A DNA stretch of 43,684 bases from Rhodospirillales bacterium (GTDB lineage Bacteria; Pseudomonadota; Alphaproteobacteria; Rhodospirillales; JAPHRK01), in the NCBI GenBank assembly GCA_026196105.1, contig JAPHRK010000056.1:1-43684 (forward strand), read 5' to 3'. Numbering within the stretch: the first letter of the stretch is position 1; each line of letters opens with the position of its first letter. The position numbers were made by a program, and so were the translations under genes. The notes beneath the pieces were generated by a model that ran no database searches, was not told the DNA's origin, and saw only the letters and a list, made by a program, of their open reading frames with translations. This document shows positions 17,779-25,995 of this stretch, piece by piece.

Positions 17779-18320
17779 GCCTTTGTTGCTTCCAATTTAG
17801 CCTGTTCAGCCCAATAGCACGGAAGAGGCGTCTCCCGTTTTTCTAAAACAACTCCGATATCCTCAAGCTCTTTGAGAAGCATATTCACCATTTCAGGCAA
17901 TCCTTCGTTGGCTTCATCACTGAGGCCAAGCTTGTTTTCCAAATGATGCGGTACCATTCCTAAGATGGTCACGTGTTCAGGTGAATCATCACTTAAAGTC
18001 AACAAAGCTAAAAGATCAGACAAGCCCAGTTGATGGTTTGACAGTTTCGTCTGGAAGAAGGCTGGCACCTCATCGTCGGTGATACGAATCAGAGTCCCGA
18101 AGGGAGCCCCGGTATTAATAGCATCGGTAACAATCAGGTGCTTAACACCTCGCATGGGCTCTAAGAGTTCGGTCCCGGTTGTTCCACCATCCATAACCTG
18201 GATGTGGTCTGGGATGATGTACTGGCTCTCGAGTTCTTCGACAGCCCTTACACCTACCCCCTCATCTTGCATGAGCAAATTGCCCATGCCGATGACCAGG
18301 ATGTCCGTTTTCTTATACAT
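17769..18320 (-). CDS. hupD: Hydrogenase maturation endopeptidase HupD (HybD-like)
   Basis: This protease removes the C-terminal tail of the large subunit after nickel insertion. The 183-residue protein shows VIGMGNLLMQDEGVG. The candidate nickel-sensing ligands are Glu20, Asp66 (VTDAI) and His96 (SNHQLG), matching Glu16/Asp62/His93 of E. coli HybD. The ATG overlaps the large-subunit stop (TAATG). Its expected substrate is the 15-residue tail of the adjacent large subunit; HupV lacks such a tail. Confidence 0.95.
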   Translation of the reverse strand: MYKKTDILVIGMGNLLMQDEGVGVRAVEELESQYIIPDHIQVMDGGTTGTELLEPMRGVKHLIVTDAINTGAPFGTLIRITDDEVPAFFQTKLSNHQLGLSDLLALLTLSDDSPEHVTILGMVPHHLENKLGLSDEANEGLPEMVNMLLKELEDIGVVLEKRETPLPCYWAEQAKLEATKACA

Positions 18321-20023
18321 TAAAGTGCCTTAACTTTAACGATCTCTTTTTTCTCCGTGTCGACCATATGGATCGCACAAGCGATACATGGATCAAAGGA
18401 GTGAACAGTCCGTAAAACTTCCAGAGGGTTCTCTGGATCAGCAATTGGATTGTCCATGAGAGATTGCTCGTAGGGCCCAGGTTGATCATCTGAATCCCGT
18501 GGACCTGCATTCCAGGTGCTCGGAACAACAGCTTGATAGTTCTTGATTTTTGCGTCTTCAATAACAACCCAGTGTGACAAAGCACCACGAGGTGCTTCAT
18601 GGAAACCAAAGCCTTCGATTTCACCTTTCGGGAAGACCGGAGAATTGAAGGTATCCAAATCACCAGAGGCAATGTTCTCAACCAACTTGGTCCATTGATC
18701 CCGAAGAACATCCATCATCACACCACAGCGGATTGCCCTAGCTGCATGACGACCAATAGTCGAATTCAGAGCAGTCAATGGAACTTCCGAAATACCACCA
18801 ACAGTTTTAATGACACCAATGGCATCGTTGAGATATTTAGTATAACGAGGCTCACCAGCAGCAACATTGGTAAAGACGTTAGCCAGAGGACCAACTTCAG
18901 CCCTTTTGCCATAGAAAGTCGGTGCTTTAACCCATGAATACTGCCCTTCATCTTGGAAGTCGGTATATTGAGGATTGGTTTCACCTTTGTATGGGTGCAG
19001 AGCTTTATCACCTTCATACCATGCGTGCTTGGATGATTCAGCCACACCATCACGGAAGTAAGGATCGTTGAAGTTATTAATCGGTTTAAAGGTTGATAGA
19101 TCACCACCTTCAATAAACCCACCCAGGGTATCAAACTTGGTCCCTTTGGTATCTTGCGGGCAATCTGGAACGGATAGGTAATTGGTTACCCCGCCGCCAT
19201 AGTTTGTCCAGTCAAGATAGAAAGCGCCAATGGCCGGTACGTCAGTCATGTAAGCAGACTTAACGAATTTCTCCAGTTTATTAATGAAGCCTTCAATCAA
19301 CATCAAACGCTCAATATTTAGAACAGATGGTGCATCATGACTAATGGAGTTACTGATACCACCAACAGCAACGTTTTGAATGTGGGGGCTTTTGCCGCCC
19401 AGGATCGCCACGATTTTGTTAGCGTGGTTTTGAACGTCGAGAGCTTGCAGGTAGTGGGCCACAGCCATAAGGTTAACCTCAGGCGAAAGTTTCATGGCTG
19501 GGTGACCCCAGAAACCACTGGCGAATGGACCTAACTGACCGCTTTGAACGAATGTTTTTAAACGTTCTTTAACGGCTGTCATTTCGTGGACACCGTTAAG
19601 CTCCCAACCTGACAGGCTTTCAGCCAATTTAGCGGTCGCTGCAGGATCAGCATCAAGAGCTGAAACCACATCGACCCAATCAACTGCTGACAGGTGATAG
19701 AAGTGAACAATATGATCCTGAATAGCGTGTGCGGTTTGGATGATATTCCGAACCAGTTGTGCATTAACAGGAATTTCCATCTGCAAGGCATTCTCTACAG
19801 CCCGTACAGAGGTAATAGCGTGCACTGTGGTGCAAACCCCACAGAAACGCTGGGTGTACATCCAGGCTTCCCGTGGGTCACGGCCAATCAAGATTTTCTC
19901 AATACCGCGCCACATTTGGCCTGAAGACCAAGCTTTAGTTACTTTTCCGTCGTCCACTTCCACATCAATGCGTAAGTGACCTTCGATCCGGGTAATTGGG
20001 TCAACTGTAATACGTGTCGTCAC
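18320..20023 (-). CDS. hybC: [NiFe] hydrogenase large subunit, Hyb type (group 1c-like)
   Basis: The 567-residue protein carries the NiFe site. Cys61/Cys64 lie in RFCGVCTTVHA and Cys546/Cys549 in DPCIACAIH. Cleavage after His552 would remove a 15-residue tail. Its length equals that of E. coli HybC, and long stretches are alike (RIEGHLRID, HDHIVHFY, GHPAMKL, SHWVVI, NYQAVVPSTWN). This places it with Hyd-2/Hyb enzymes rather than HupL-HupC (group 1d) ones. Translation starts at GTG with AAGGAGAG upstream. Expected to be periplasmic, exported with the Tat-signalled small subunit. All NiFe ligands are intact. Confidence 0.95.
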   Translation of the reverse strand: MTTRITVDPITRIEGHLRIDVEVDDGKVTKAWSSGQMWRGIEKILIGRDPREAWMYTQRFCGVCTTVHAITSVRAVENALQMEIPVNAQLVRNIIQTAHAIQDHIVHFYHLSAVDWVDVVSALDADPAATAKLAESLSGWELNGVHEMTAVKERLKTFVQSGQLGPFASGFWGHPAMKLSPEVNLMAVAHYLQALDVQNHANKIVAILGGKSPHIQNVAVGGISNSISHDAPSVLNIERLMLIEGFINKLEKFVKSAYMTDVPAIGAFYLDWTNYGGGVTNYLSVPDCPQDTKGTKFDTLGGFIEGGDLSTFKPINNFNDPYFRDGVAESSKHAWYEGDKALHPYKGETNPQYTDFQDEGQYSWVKAPTFYGKRAEVGPLANVFTNVAAGEPRYTKYLNDAIGVIKTVGGISEVPLTALNSTIGRHAARAIRCGVMMDVLRDQWTKLVENIASGDLDTFNSPVFPKGEIEGFGFHEAPRGALSHWVVIEDAKIKNYQAVVPSTWNAGPRDSDDQPGPYEQSLMDNPIADPENPLEVLRTVHSFDPCIACAIHMVDTEKKEIVKVKAL

Positions 20024-20047
20024 GATTTCTCTCCTTAATCGAATTTC

Positions 20048-21187
20048 TTACGCGTGCTCGCCACGATGAAAGACGGGCATGGTTTTAACGATGACCAGAT
20101 AGGCCAAAATTTCTATAGATATGACGCCAAGTGTCACCATAATTTCTGAAACAGATGGGAAATAGCTGTACCCTGGTCCTGGATCATAGGTGAACAAGAA
20201 GGCATTGAAGCGGTATAGCGCTCCCGCAAATAGCATTGAGACCGCAGCAATCAATAATTTACTGGGGTTTTGCCGTTGGCTAGGTAACGCTATGATAAGC
20301 GCAGGGATGATAAATAGAGCCGTTTCGATGAGAAACATGAGACTACTAAAATCACCAGCGAAGATCAGACCCAATTTACCTTGAACACCCAAGACAACGA
20401 AGCGAATAGCGAGAAAAGCGAACATCAACCCAACCGCGACTTTGCCAAGTACGGCAAGCAACGGTGTTTCATTGGGGCCTCCGAAACTTGCCTTGGAAAA
20501 CGAAGCTTCAAAGATCACGATCGAATAACCCATGATGAGCGCAGTCAAGACAGCCAGTAAAGGTTGGAACTGCATGACCTGCCACAGAGGATCAATCTTG
20601 TAACCCATGATTATCAACATCGAGCCAAGCGAGCTTTGGTGCATCGTTGGCAACAAAACACCAAGAGCGATGAAGAAAAACAGAACTTTATCAAGTACCT
20701 TGATCAGCCCTTGAGCACCTATTTTTTCTAGAAATACTGGCGAGAATTCGATAATCAAGACGATAATATAAAGCGAGACACATAAACCCACTTCAAGCAT
20801 TACTGAATTAAAATTCCAATTCCATGGAAGCATAATATTATAGAACTGCCACCAACGACCCATATCGAAGATAGCGCCAAAACCACCGAGAGCGTAGCCA
20901 AACAAGCTAGCTAACAAGGCTGGACGAACCAGTGGATGGTATTTTCCTTTATTGAAAACATACACGGTGAATGCCAAGGCATAACCGCCGCAAGCGAGGC
21001 CCGTTCCGATGATAACATCGTAAACAACCCAGATGCCCCATGGGAAGCCACCATTGATATTTGCAACGGAGCCCATACCGTAGATGAAACGTTGAGCCAT
21101 AAAGTAGATACTAATGGCAACGATAATTGAGAAAAAAATGAAGGTCGGTGTCAAGATGCGCCCACCGATCGGTTTATAAGTACTCAT
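20048..21187 (-). CDS. hybB: HybB-like NrfD/PsrC-family membrane subunit
   Basis: The 379-residue protein has about ten transmembrane helices and no heme-binding CxxCH motif. The N-terminal GGRILTPTFIFFSI and central GFPWGIWVVYDVI segments match the HybB/NrfD family. In E. coli HybB it exchanges electrons with the quinone pool and may couple this to proton translocation. Its ATG overlaps the hybA stop (ATGA). It sits between the ferredoxin subunit and the large subunit, in the order O-A-B-C of E. coli hyb. Confidence 0.92.
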   Translation of the reverse strand: MSTYKPIGGRILTPTFIFFSIIVAISIYFMAQRFIYGMGSVANINGGFPWGIWVVYDVIIGTGLACGGYALAFTVYVFNKGKYHPLVRPALLASLFGYALGGFGAIFDMGRWWQFYNIMLPWNWNFNSVMLEVGLCVSLYIIVLIIEFSPVFLEKIGAQGLIKVLDKVLFFFIALGVLLPTMHQSSLGSMLIIMGYKIDPLWQVMQFQPLLAVLTALIMGYSIVIFEASFSKASFGGPNETPLLAVLGKVAVGLMFAFLAIRFVVLGVQGKLGLIFAGDFSSLMFLIETALFIIPALIIALPSQRQNPSKLLIAAVSMLFAGALYRFNAFLFTYDPGPGYSYFPSVSEIMVTLGVISIEILAYLVIVKTMPVFHRGEHA

Positions 21188-22173
21188 GAGTCGCCTCCTT
21201 CACCATCACTGTCAATATTGCGTTTAACCACGAATGATAGGCCAGCCAGTGCAACGGCTGGGAGAGCCAAATAGCTGTAGAGGGTGTGCTGGACACCTTC
21301 AGACATAGAAGCATAAGAACGCTCCTCTAGAGGTGGCATGCCCAACTTGTCAAAAGATATTGAGGAAATATGCATAACATTAGTCCCCCCCGCCTCTTTT
21401 TCACCCCAAATATGGTCTTTATAATTTGGTACAGGTTTTTCGTGATAGCTGTCAGGTTTGCTAAGATCACCCATTGGATAATTATAGATGTCTCCCGGTT
21501 TTAGTGCTGTACGACGCTTGGCTTCTTCCAGCAATTGCTTACGAGTACCAAACAGAGTTGCACCAGTTGGGCATGCTTCTGCACAACCAGTCATTTGCCC
21601 CTTATCAATACGTTCCACACCTTTTTGATTACACATTTGACATTTGTGTATCTGCCCAAAAGTCTTGTCGTATTCAAACTGTGGCACGTTATATGGGCAA
21701 GCAGTCATACAAGTACGGCAACCGATGCAAGCATCCGGATTATACGTAATAATTCCAGTTTTCTGTTGTATTTCTAAGGCCGTAACCGGACAAGCAGAAA
21801 CACAGCCAGGATCGACACAATGCATACAACTCCGTTTTTCAAAGGCGAAACCGTCGGTTTCAGCATCTTTGGTTTTAGCCGTACCATTCTTGTAAACCTT
21901 TATGACGTTGAGCGTATCACCGGACAGGTCACGCGCTTCATCCCAAGCTTCGAGCTTACTCTCAATAACTGGGGACATGTCATTAACTTCCTTGCATTTG
22001 GCAACGCATGCTTTGCAGCCAACACACAAGGTTGAATCATAGAGCATACCGACAGCATTGTCGTTTACCTCTAGATTTGGCCTCGCTTCGGCTGTTTTGG
22101 AGCTAGCCATAACACCGCAAACTGTTGCAGCACTTGTACCTAAGGCTCCTTTGAGGAATTCCCTCCGTTTCAT
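21184..22173 (-). CDS. hybA: HybA-like periplasmic ferredoxin subunit (Tat signal, four 4Fe-4S motifs)
   Basis: The 329-residue protein begins with a twin-arginine signal (KRREFLKG). Four cysteine clusters follow: CVGCKACVAKC, CMHCVDPGCVSACP, CIGCRTCMTACP and CQMCNQKG with GCAEACP. A C-terminal hydrophobic helix (LYSYLALPAVALAGLSFVV) should anchor it in the membrane. It would relay electrons from the small subunit to the HybB-like quinone subunit. A strong GGGAGAAGG ribosome site precedes the ATG; the small-subunit stop is 12 nt upstream. Confidence 0.94.
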   Translation of the reverse strand: MKRREFLKGALGTSAATVCGVMASSKTAEARPNLEVNDNAVGMLYDSTLCVGCKACVAKCKEVNDMSPVIESKLEAWDEARDLSGDTLNVIKVYKNGTAKTKDAETDGFAFEKRSCMHCVDPGCVSACPVTALEIQQKTGIITYNPDACIGCRTCMTACPYNVPQFEYDKTFGQIHKCQMCNQKGVERIDKGQMTGCAEACPTGATLFGTRKQLLEEAKRRTALKPGDIYNYPMGDLSKPDSYHEKPVPNYKDHIWGEKEAGGTNVMHISSISFDKLGMPPLEERSYASMSEGVQHTLYSYLALPAVALAGLSFVVKRNIDSDGEGGDS

Positions 22174-22185
22174 GAACCTTCTCCC

Positions 22186-23337
22186 TTAACCGTCTGAGCC
22201 AGAATCGCTTTCCGGAGTATTTCCTACTTTCTTTGCAGCCATCAAAGAGGCGCCAATTGCGGCACCAGCGGCCGCACCACCAAGTGCAGCTGCCGTAGGC
22301 GAAATGCCTGTGTCTTGTTGACGATCTTCAATAGTTGGGAAGCTGTTGGGCGGCGTGTGAGTTTCAACATTTGCCAAAGCAAACATTGGCTTATTAAAGC
22401 CAATACCTTCTTCAGAACAGCCGAAGCACGGATGACCAACACCAATAGGCCAAACACCACCACCAACGTTGTTAAATTCAAGGCTTGGGCAGTTGTTGTA
22501 AGTTTCAGGCCCTTTACAGCCCAATTTATACAGGCAATAGCCCAACTTGTGGCCTTCATCACCAAACTCAGTTGCAAAACGGCCTGCATCGAAGTGAGGA
22601 CGACGATAACAGTTCTCATGGATCAAACGACCATAAGCCCACTTAGGGCGATTTTGTTGATCAAGAGGCGGTAACTTACCGAAGGTCACAAAGTATAGAA
22701 CCGTACCAAGGAAGTTGGCAGGGTTTGGCGGACAACCAGGAATATTCACAACTGGTTTTCCTGGCAATACGGCTTGAGTGCCCTTAGCACCTGTAGGGTT
22801 TGGAGAAGCAGATTGTACCCCACCCCAGCTTGCGCATGAACCAAAAGCAACAATTGCAGCAGCACCTTCAGCAGCTTCTTTCGTAATGTGAAGCATGGTT
22901 TCGCCAGCAATCTTACAGTATACACCATCATCTTTAACCGGAATGGCGCCCTCAACCACTAACAAATACTTGCCGTGATTTTCTTTCATGGACTTTTTCT
23001 TCAACTCTTCAACTTTATGACCAGCACCTGTATCCAGGGTTTGGTGATAATCAAGAGAAATCATATCCAGGAGTAAATGCTCAAGAGATGGTTGCTCTGA
23101 GCGCAGAAGAGATTCTGTAGGCCCCGTACACTCCTGACCGTGCAGCCAAATAACGGGCGGCCGCATTTGTGGTTTTGCTGCGATGGCTTTTGCCATGGCA
23201 ACTGCAGAGCTTGTTGAAAGTCCTAATGATGCTGCAACACCAGCGCAGTACTTTAAAAAAGTCCGCCGTGTTACGCCTAGCCGCTTTTCTACTTCTGAAA
23301 AGTCAAAGCCGCCTGTATCCAATTCTTGCTCAGCCAT
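22186..23337 (-). CDS. hybO: [NiFe] hydrogenase small subunit, Hyb type, with altered proximal-cluster motif
   Basis: The 383-residue protein carries the Tat signal RRTFLKYCAG (residues 24-33) and the Fe-S chain. A C-terminal Gly/Ala-rich hydrophobic segment near residues 345-365 is a membrane anchor as in HybO. Other cluster ligands are present: GSCASWGG, NIPGCPPNP, HENCYRRPHFD, CLYKLGCKG, NNCPS and GHPCFGC. The proximal motif reads GQECTGPTES: Cys70 is kept but residue 73, normally cysteine (CTGC), is proline, encoded by CCT at 23119-23121. The protein otherwise closely resembles E. coli HybO. It is the first gene after the sigma-54-type promoter and has a GGGGGAG ribosome site. Confidence 0.93.
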   Translation of the reverse strand: MAEQELDTGGFDFSEVEKRLGVTRRTFLKYCAGVAASLGLSTSSAVAMAKAIAAKPQMRPPVIWLHGQECTGPTESLLRSEQPSLEHLLLDMISLDYHQTLDTGAGHKVEELKKKSMKENHGKYLLVVEGAIPVKDDGVYCKIAGETMLHITKEAAEGAAAIVAFGSCASWGGVQSASPNPTGAKGTQAVLPGKPVVNIPGCPPNPANFLGTVLYFVTFGKLPPLDQQNRPKWAYGRLIHENCYRRPHFDAGRFATEFGDEGHKLGYCLYKLGCKGPETYNNCPSLEFNNVGGGVWPIGVGHPCFGCSEEGIGFNKPMFALANVETHTPPNSFPTIEDRQQDTGISPTAAALGGAAAGAAIGASLMAAKKVGNTPESDSGSDG

Positions 23338-23371
23338 CTGGCTCCCCCGATTTATTTAGTTTCATCTCCCG

Positions 23372-23398
23372 CCCTTGAGCCATGACATAACCCAAGGG
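23372..23398 (-). promoter_or_regulatory. Small stem-loop in the hydrogenase mRNA leader
   Basis: CCCTTG at 23372-23377 and CAAGGG at 23393-23398 are complementary, with a 15-nt loop. The element would lie in the leader between the predicted start of transcription and the hybO start codon. It could affect mRNA stability or translation; function unknown. Confidence 0.35.
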
Positions 23399-23421
23399 TG
23401 AATTACCTGGGCGCAATAGTA

Positions 23422-23438
23422 AGCAGTTTTCATGCCAA
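23422..23438 (-). promoter_or_regulatory. Sigma-54 (-24/-12) promoter of the hydrogenase operon
   Basis: Read on the minus strand the sequence is TTGGCATGAAAACTGCT. It has GG at -24 and GC at -12 with exactly ten bases between, close to the consensus YTGGCAYG-N4-TTGCW (one mismatch in TTGC). It lies about 85 nt before the hybO start codon. HupR, encoded upstream, is an NtrC-type activator with the GAFTGA motif that contacts sigma-54, so promoter and activator fit together. Confidence 0.8.
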
Positions 23439-23529
23439 GATTTAAAAGTGGGGAAACATTGGGAAATAGTAACTTTTAGAACTTTATACGAAAGCAAGAT
23501 GGATAGTTTCTTTGCAGTTTCACATCATA

Positions 23530-23546
23530 TGGAATTTAACATTCCA
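23530..23546 (-). promoter_or_regulatory. Inverted repeat after hupV / upstream of the hydrogenase promoter
   Basis: TGGAAT and ATTCCA flank a 5-nt spacer, 12 nt past the hupV stop codon and about 95 bp upstream of the sigma-54-type promoter. There is no T-run, so it is a poor intrinsic terminator. The distance fits an enhancer site for an NtrC-type activator, but the sequence does not clearly match the TTG-N5-CAA site reported for HupR. Confidence 0.3.
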
Positions 23547-23557
23547 CTACAGCAAAG

Positions 23558-24988
23558 TTAATGGACAGTACAAACCATGCAAGGGTCAAAGGAGCGAACG
23601 ATGTGCTGAACAACCACCGGGTTCTTTTCATCTGCTATAACAGGGACCCCTACCAGAGCACTTTCTAAAGGGCCAGATATGCCCGAACTATCACGAGGGG
23701 AAAAATTCCAAGTTGTTGGGGAAACGATCTGGTAATTTTCTATCCGCCCTTCCCTGACATGCAGCCAGTGACCAAGGCTTCCGCGGGCTGCTTCTGTCAT
23801 ACCAACAGCCTCGACCTCATCAGGCATTTTACCATGACTGCAAAATGGTTCTTTTATTTTGAAACCATCAACCCATTCTTCCATGATCGTCACTAGTCGA
23901 GCCGCTTCAATCAAACGACCAACAACCCTCGACAAAACATTGCTCCCACTTTTGTGGGCAAGGTTTATAATCAAAGGCTGACCTGCAATCAGTTGCCGCG
24001 CATATGCACCAACCTCAACCACCTTGCCATCCAACCGAGGAGCCTTACATAAGGTATAGGCATCTGCCTTATCCAGGTCTGGAAAGGTTTCTCCCTGCGA
24101 AGGATGACGCGTGTCACCGATCATCATGGAATGGGTTAAGTCTTCGGCAATCAATTGCGGATCAAGTTTACCTACCTCACCACGCCAAACACCTTGTGGG
24201 AATAAGCCATCGTAGGTTCCATAAGACATAGCATCGCAAGATGTTTTACCAACTTCCTCTAGAGCCAAGGATTGAGCGATTTTGAGGAAGAAACGGAAAT
24301 CACCTTGTTCCATAGGCTGGTTATCAGCCCAAGAAAAAAGTTCTCCAAAACTAGAAAGTTCAAGAATTGCTTCTAGCTTATCCCCGAAGACCTTTTCTTC
24401 CAAAAACCGCCGTATTTCTGACAACACTGAAATAACCCGAACTCGATCTCCTTGATCAAGCGTTTTGGTTGTTCCTCCAGGCTGTATTGCGAGAGTGTGC
24501 GGCCACTTTCCTGCCAATATTCCAATTAGTTGTAGTAAATTCTTACGAGCAGGCAAGAAGTAACTAGAAGCTTCTCCTTGCATCGCCTTAAAACGTTTTT
24601 GAGCGGCTTCTCCCCATGGCTGATCCCCATAAGTATCACGGGCAAAATCTGGCATGAAGAACAGATAAAAATGAGTTAGGTGGTCGGCTAGATTTTCTGT
24701 AGCTGAAAGTAAATTAGTCGCTAACAATCCATTAGGCGCTTGCTCTAACCCCATCGCATTTCGCAAAGCAGAGGACGCTGCAACAGATTGTGAAATGGAA
24801 CAAATACCGCAAATTCGAGGAGCAAAAACTAAGGCATCACCTGGGGTTTTCCCCTCCAAAATTTGCTCAAAACCTCGGTAAAGAGAGGAACTGACCCAAG
24901 CGGCTTCCACCTGATCATCTTTGATATCTAATTTAACTTCCAGATCGCCTTCAACCCGATTAAAGGGGCCAACAATTAAGCGTGTCAA
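23558..24988 (-). CDS. hupV: Regulatory hydrogenase large subunit HupV (HoxC)
   Basis: The 476-residue protein is the NiFe-carrying half of the H2 sensor. It has Cys60/Cys63 (RICGICSIS) and Cys470/Cys473 (DPCMVCTVH) and ends exactly at His476. It therefore lacks the cleavable C-terminal tail of catalytic large subunits, a hallmark of sensory HupV/HoxC proteins. It pairs with HupU in the cytoplasm. Its start overlaps the hupU stop by 4 nt. Confidence 0.96.
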   Translation of the reverse strand: MTRLIVGPFNRVEGDLEVKLDIKDDQVEAAWVSSSLYRGFEQILEGKTPGDALVFAPRICGICSISQSVAASSALRNAMGLEQAPNGLLATNLLSATENLADHLTHFYLFFMPDFARDTYGDQPWGEAAQKRFKAMQGEASSYFLPARKNLLQLIGILAGKWPHTLAIQPGGTTKTLDQGDRVRVISVLSEIRRFLEEKVFGDKLEAILELSSFGELFSWADNQPMEQGDFRFFLKIAQSLALEEVGKTSCDAMSYGTYDGLFPQGVWRGEVGKLDPQLIAEDLTHSMMIGDTRHPSQGETFPDLDKADAYTLCKAPRLDGKVVEVGAYARQLIAGQPLIINLAHKSGSNVLSRVVGRLIEAARLVTIMEEWVDGFKIKEPFCSHGKMPDEVEAVGMTEAARGSLGHWLHVREGRIENYQIVSPTTWNFSPRDSSGISGPLESALVGVPVIADEKNPVVVQHIVRSFDPCMVCTVH

Positions 24989-25992
24989 TTTTGGCTCTCC
25001 CCTCGGCGGGGTGGTATAATAATATGATCTGAGCGGGAATTTTTCTTCACCCGATCAGGGGTTGCCGATTTAGACAATGCCGCCAGAGCTACATACCAAG
25101 CTTTAGGCATATCAACGGGAAGTCCAACTGGCAGACCCGCTACAGTCGGTGTTTTCAAGAACCCTTCGGCCTTTTCAAATCCTGGGCTAGTGCAAGAGAT
25201 ACAAGAGTAGCCGGCATTGGTGCATGATGGACCGCCATTCCAGGTTCTAAAGTTACAATCCCCAGATGCCTGAGTTGCTTTACAGCCCAGTTTCTCCATC
25301 AGGCAACCTTTTTGCGACAGGTTTGCCGCACTAGCCTTATACTCATAAAACTCATTTCGAACACAGCCATGGTGCGCCAAATGGTCTGCAAACAAGCGAG
25401 GCCGGGCAAAGGCGTCTAAATCATCTGCCGTAAATTCACCACGAGAAAGGGAAACCAAAACTTCAGTAATCCAGCCAGGGTGTGGAGCACAGCCGGCAAT
25501 ATTGATCACTGGAAGCCCACTTTTAGAACGGAAATCATCCCCTAAAGCGCCGTGAGGTTGATCGCCTAAAAACTGCAATCCTCTAGCGTCTGTCGGCGTT
25601 GAATTGCCAGAAATAATACCGCCAAAGGCCGCGCATGATCCAACCGCCAAAACATTGTTTGCCAAAACAGCTAATTCAGAAACCCAGGAAAACATAGAGC
25701 GGCCCGTTCCAGAGAACATCTGGAAACGCCCTGTACGCTTAGGGCCAAGGAGAATAGAGCCTTCTACACAGAGAGCATCAAGGCGGACCTTACCAGAAGC
25801 GACGTCCTCAAGAATAGCCAAAGCTTCTGGGCCTGATTCCTCACTCAAGGTAGGATGCCAAAGAATATTAATACCAAAAGTTTTTAGGAATTCGACAAGC
25901 CCAGCATTGCCTTCGCCCAACAATGACATAGTACAGCCACCGCAACTTGCCGCTTGGAGCCATAAAACATTGTATTCATTTGACGCCGTCAT
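24985..25992 (-). CDS. hupU: Regulatory hydrogenase small subunit HupU (HoxB)
   Basis: The 335-residue protein starts directly with the proximal cluster motif (LWLQAASCGGCTMSLL, Cys17/Cys20) and has no Tat signal or C-terminal anchor, so it stays in the cytoplasm. Other cluster cysteines are present (GSCAAFGG, IAGCAPHP, CRTC-like segments late in the protein such as CNFRTWN and CISCTSPGF). With HupV it senses H2 and controls the kinase HupT. Here the CxxC is intact, unlike the catalytic small subunit. Confidence 0.95.
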   Translation of the reverse strand: MTASNEYNVLWLQAASCGGCTMSLLGEGNAGLVEFLKTFGINILWHPTLSEESGPEALAILEDVASGKVRLDALCVEGSILLGPKRTGRFQMFSGTGRSMFSWVSELAVLANNVLAVGSCAAFGGIISGNSTPTDARGLQFLGDQPHGALGDDFRSKSGLPVINIAGCAPHPGWITEVLVSLSRGEFTADDLDAFARPRLFADHLAHHGCVRNEFYEYKASAANLSQKGCLMEKLGCKATQASGDCNFRTWNGGPSCTNAGYSCISCTSPGFEKAEGFLKTPTVAGLPVGLPVDMPKAWYVALAALSKSATPDRVKKNSRSDHIIIPPRRGESQN

Positions 25993-25995
25993 TCT

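Noticed and set aside
23530-23546. Rho-independent terminator after hupV
   Set aside because: The stem is only 6 bp, AT-rich and not followed by a T-run.
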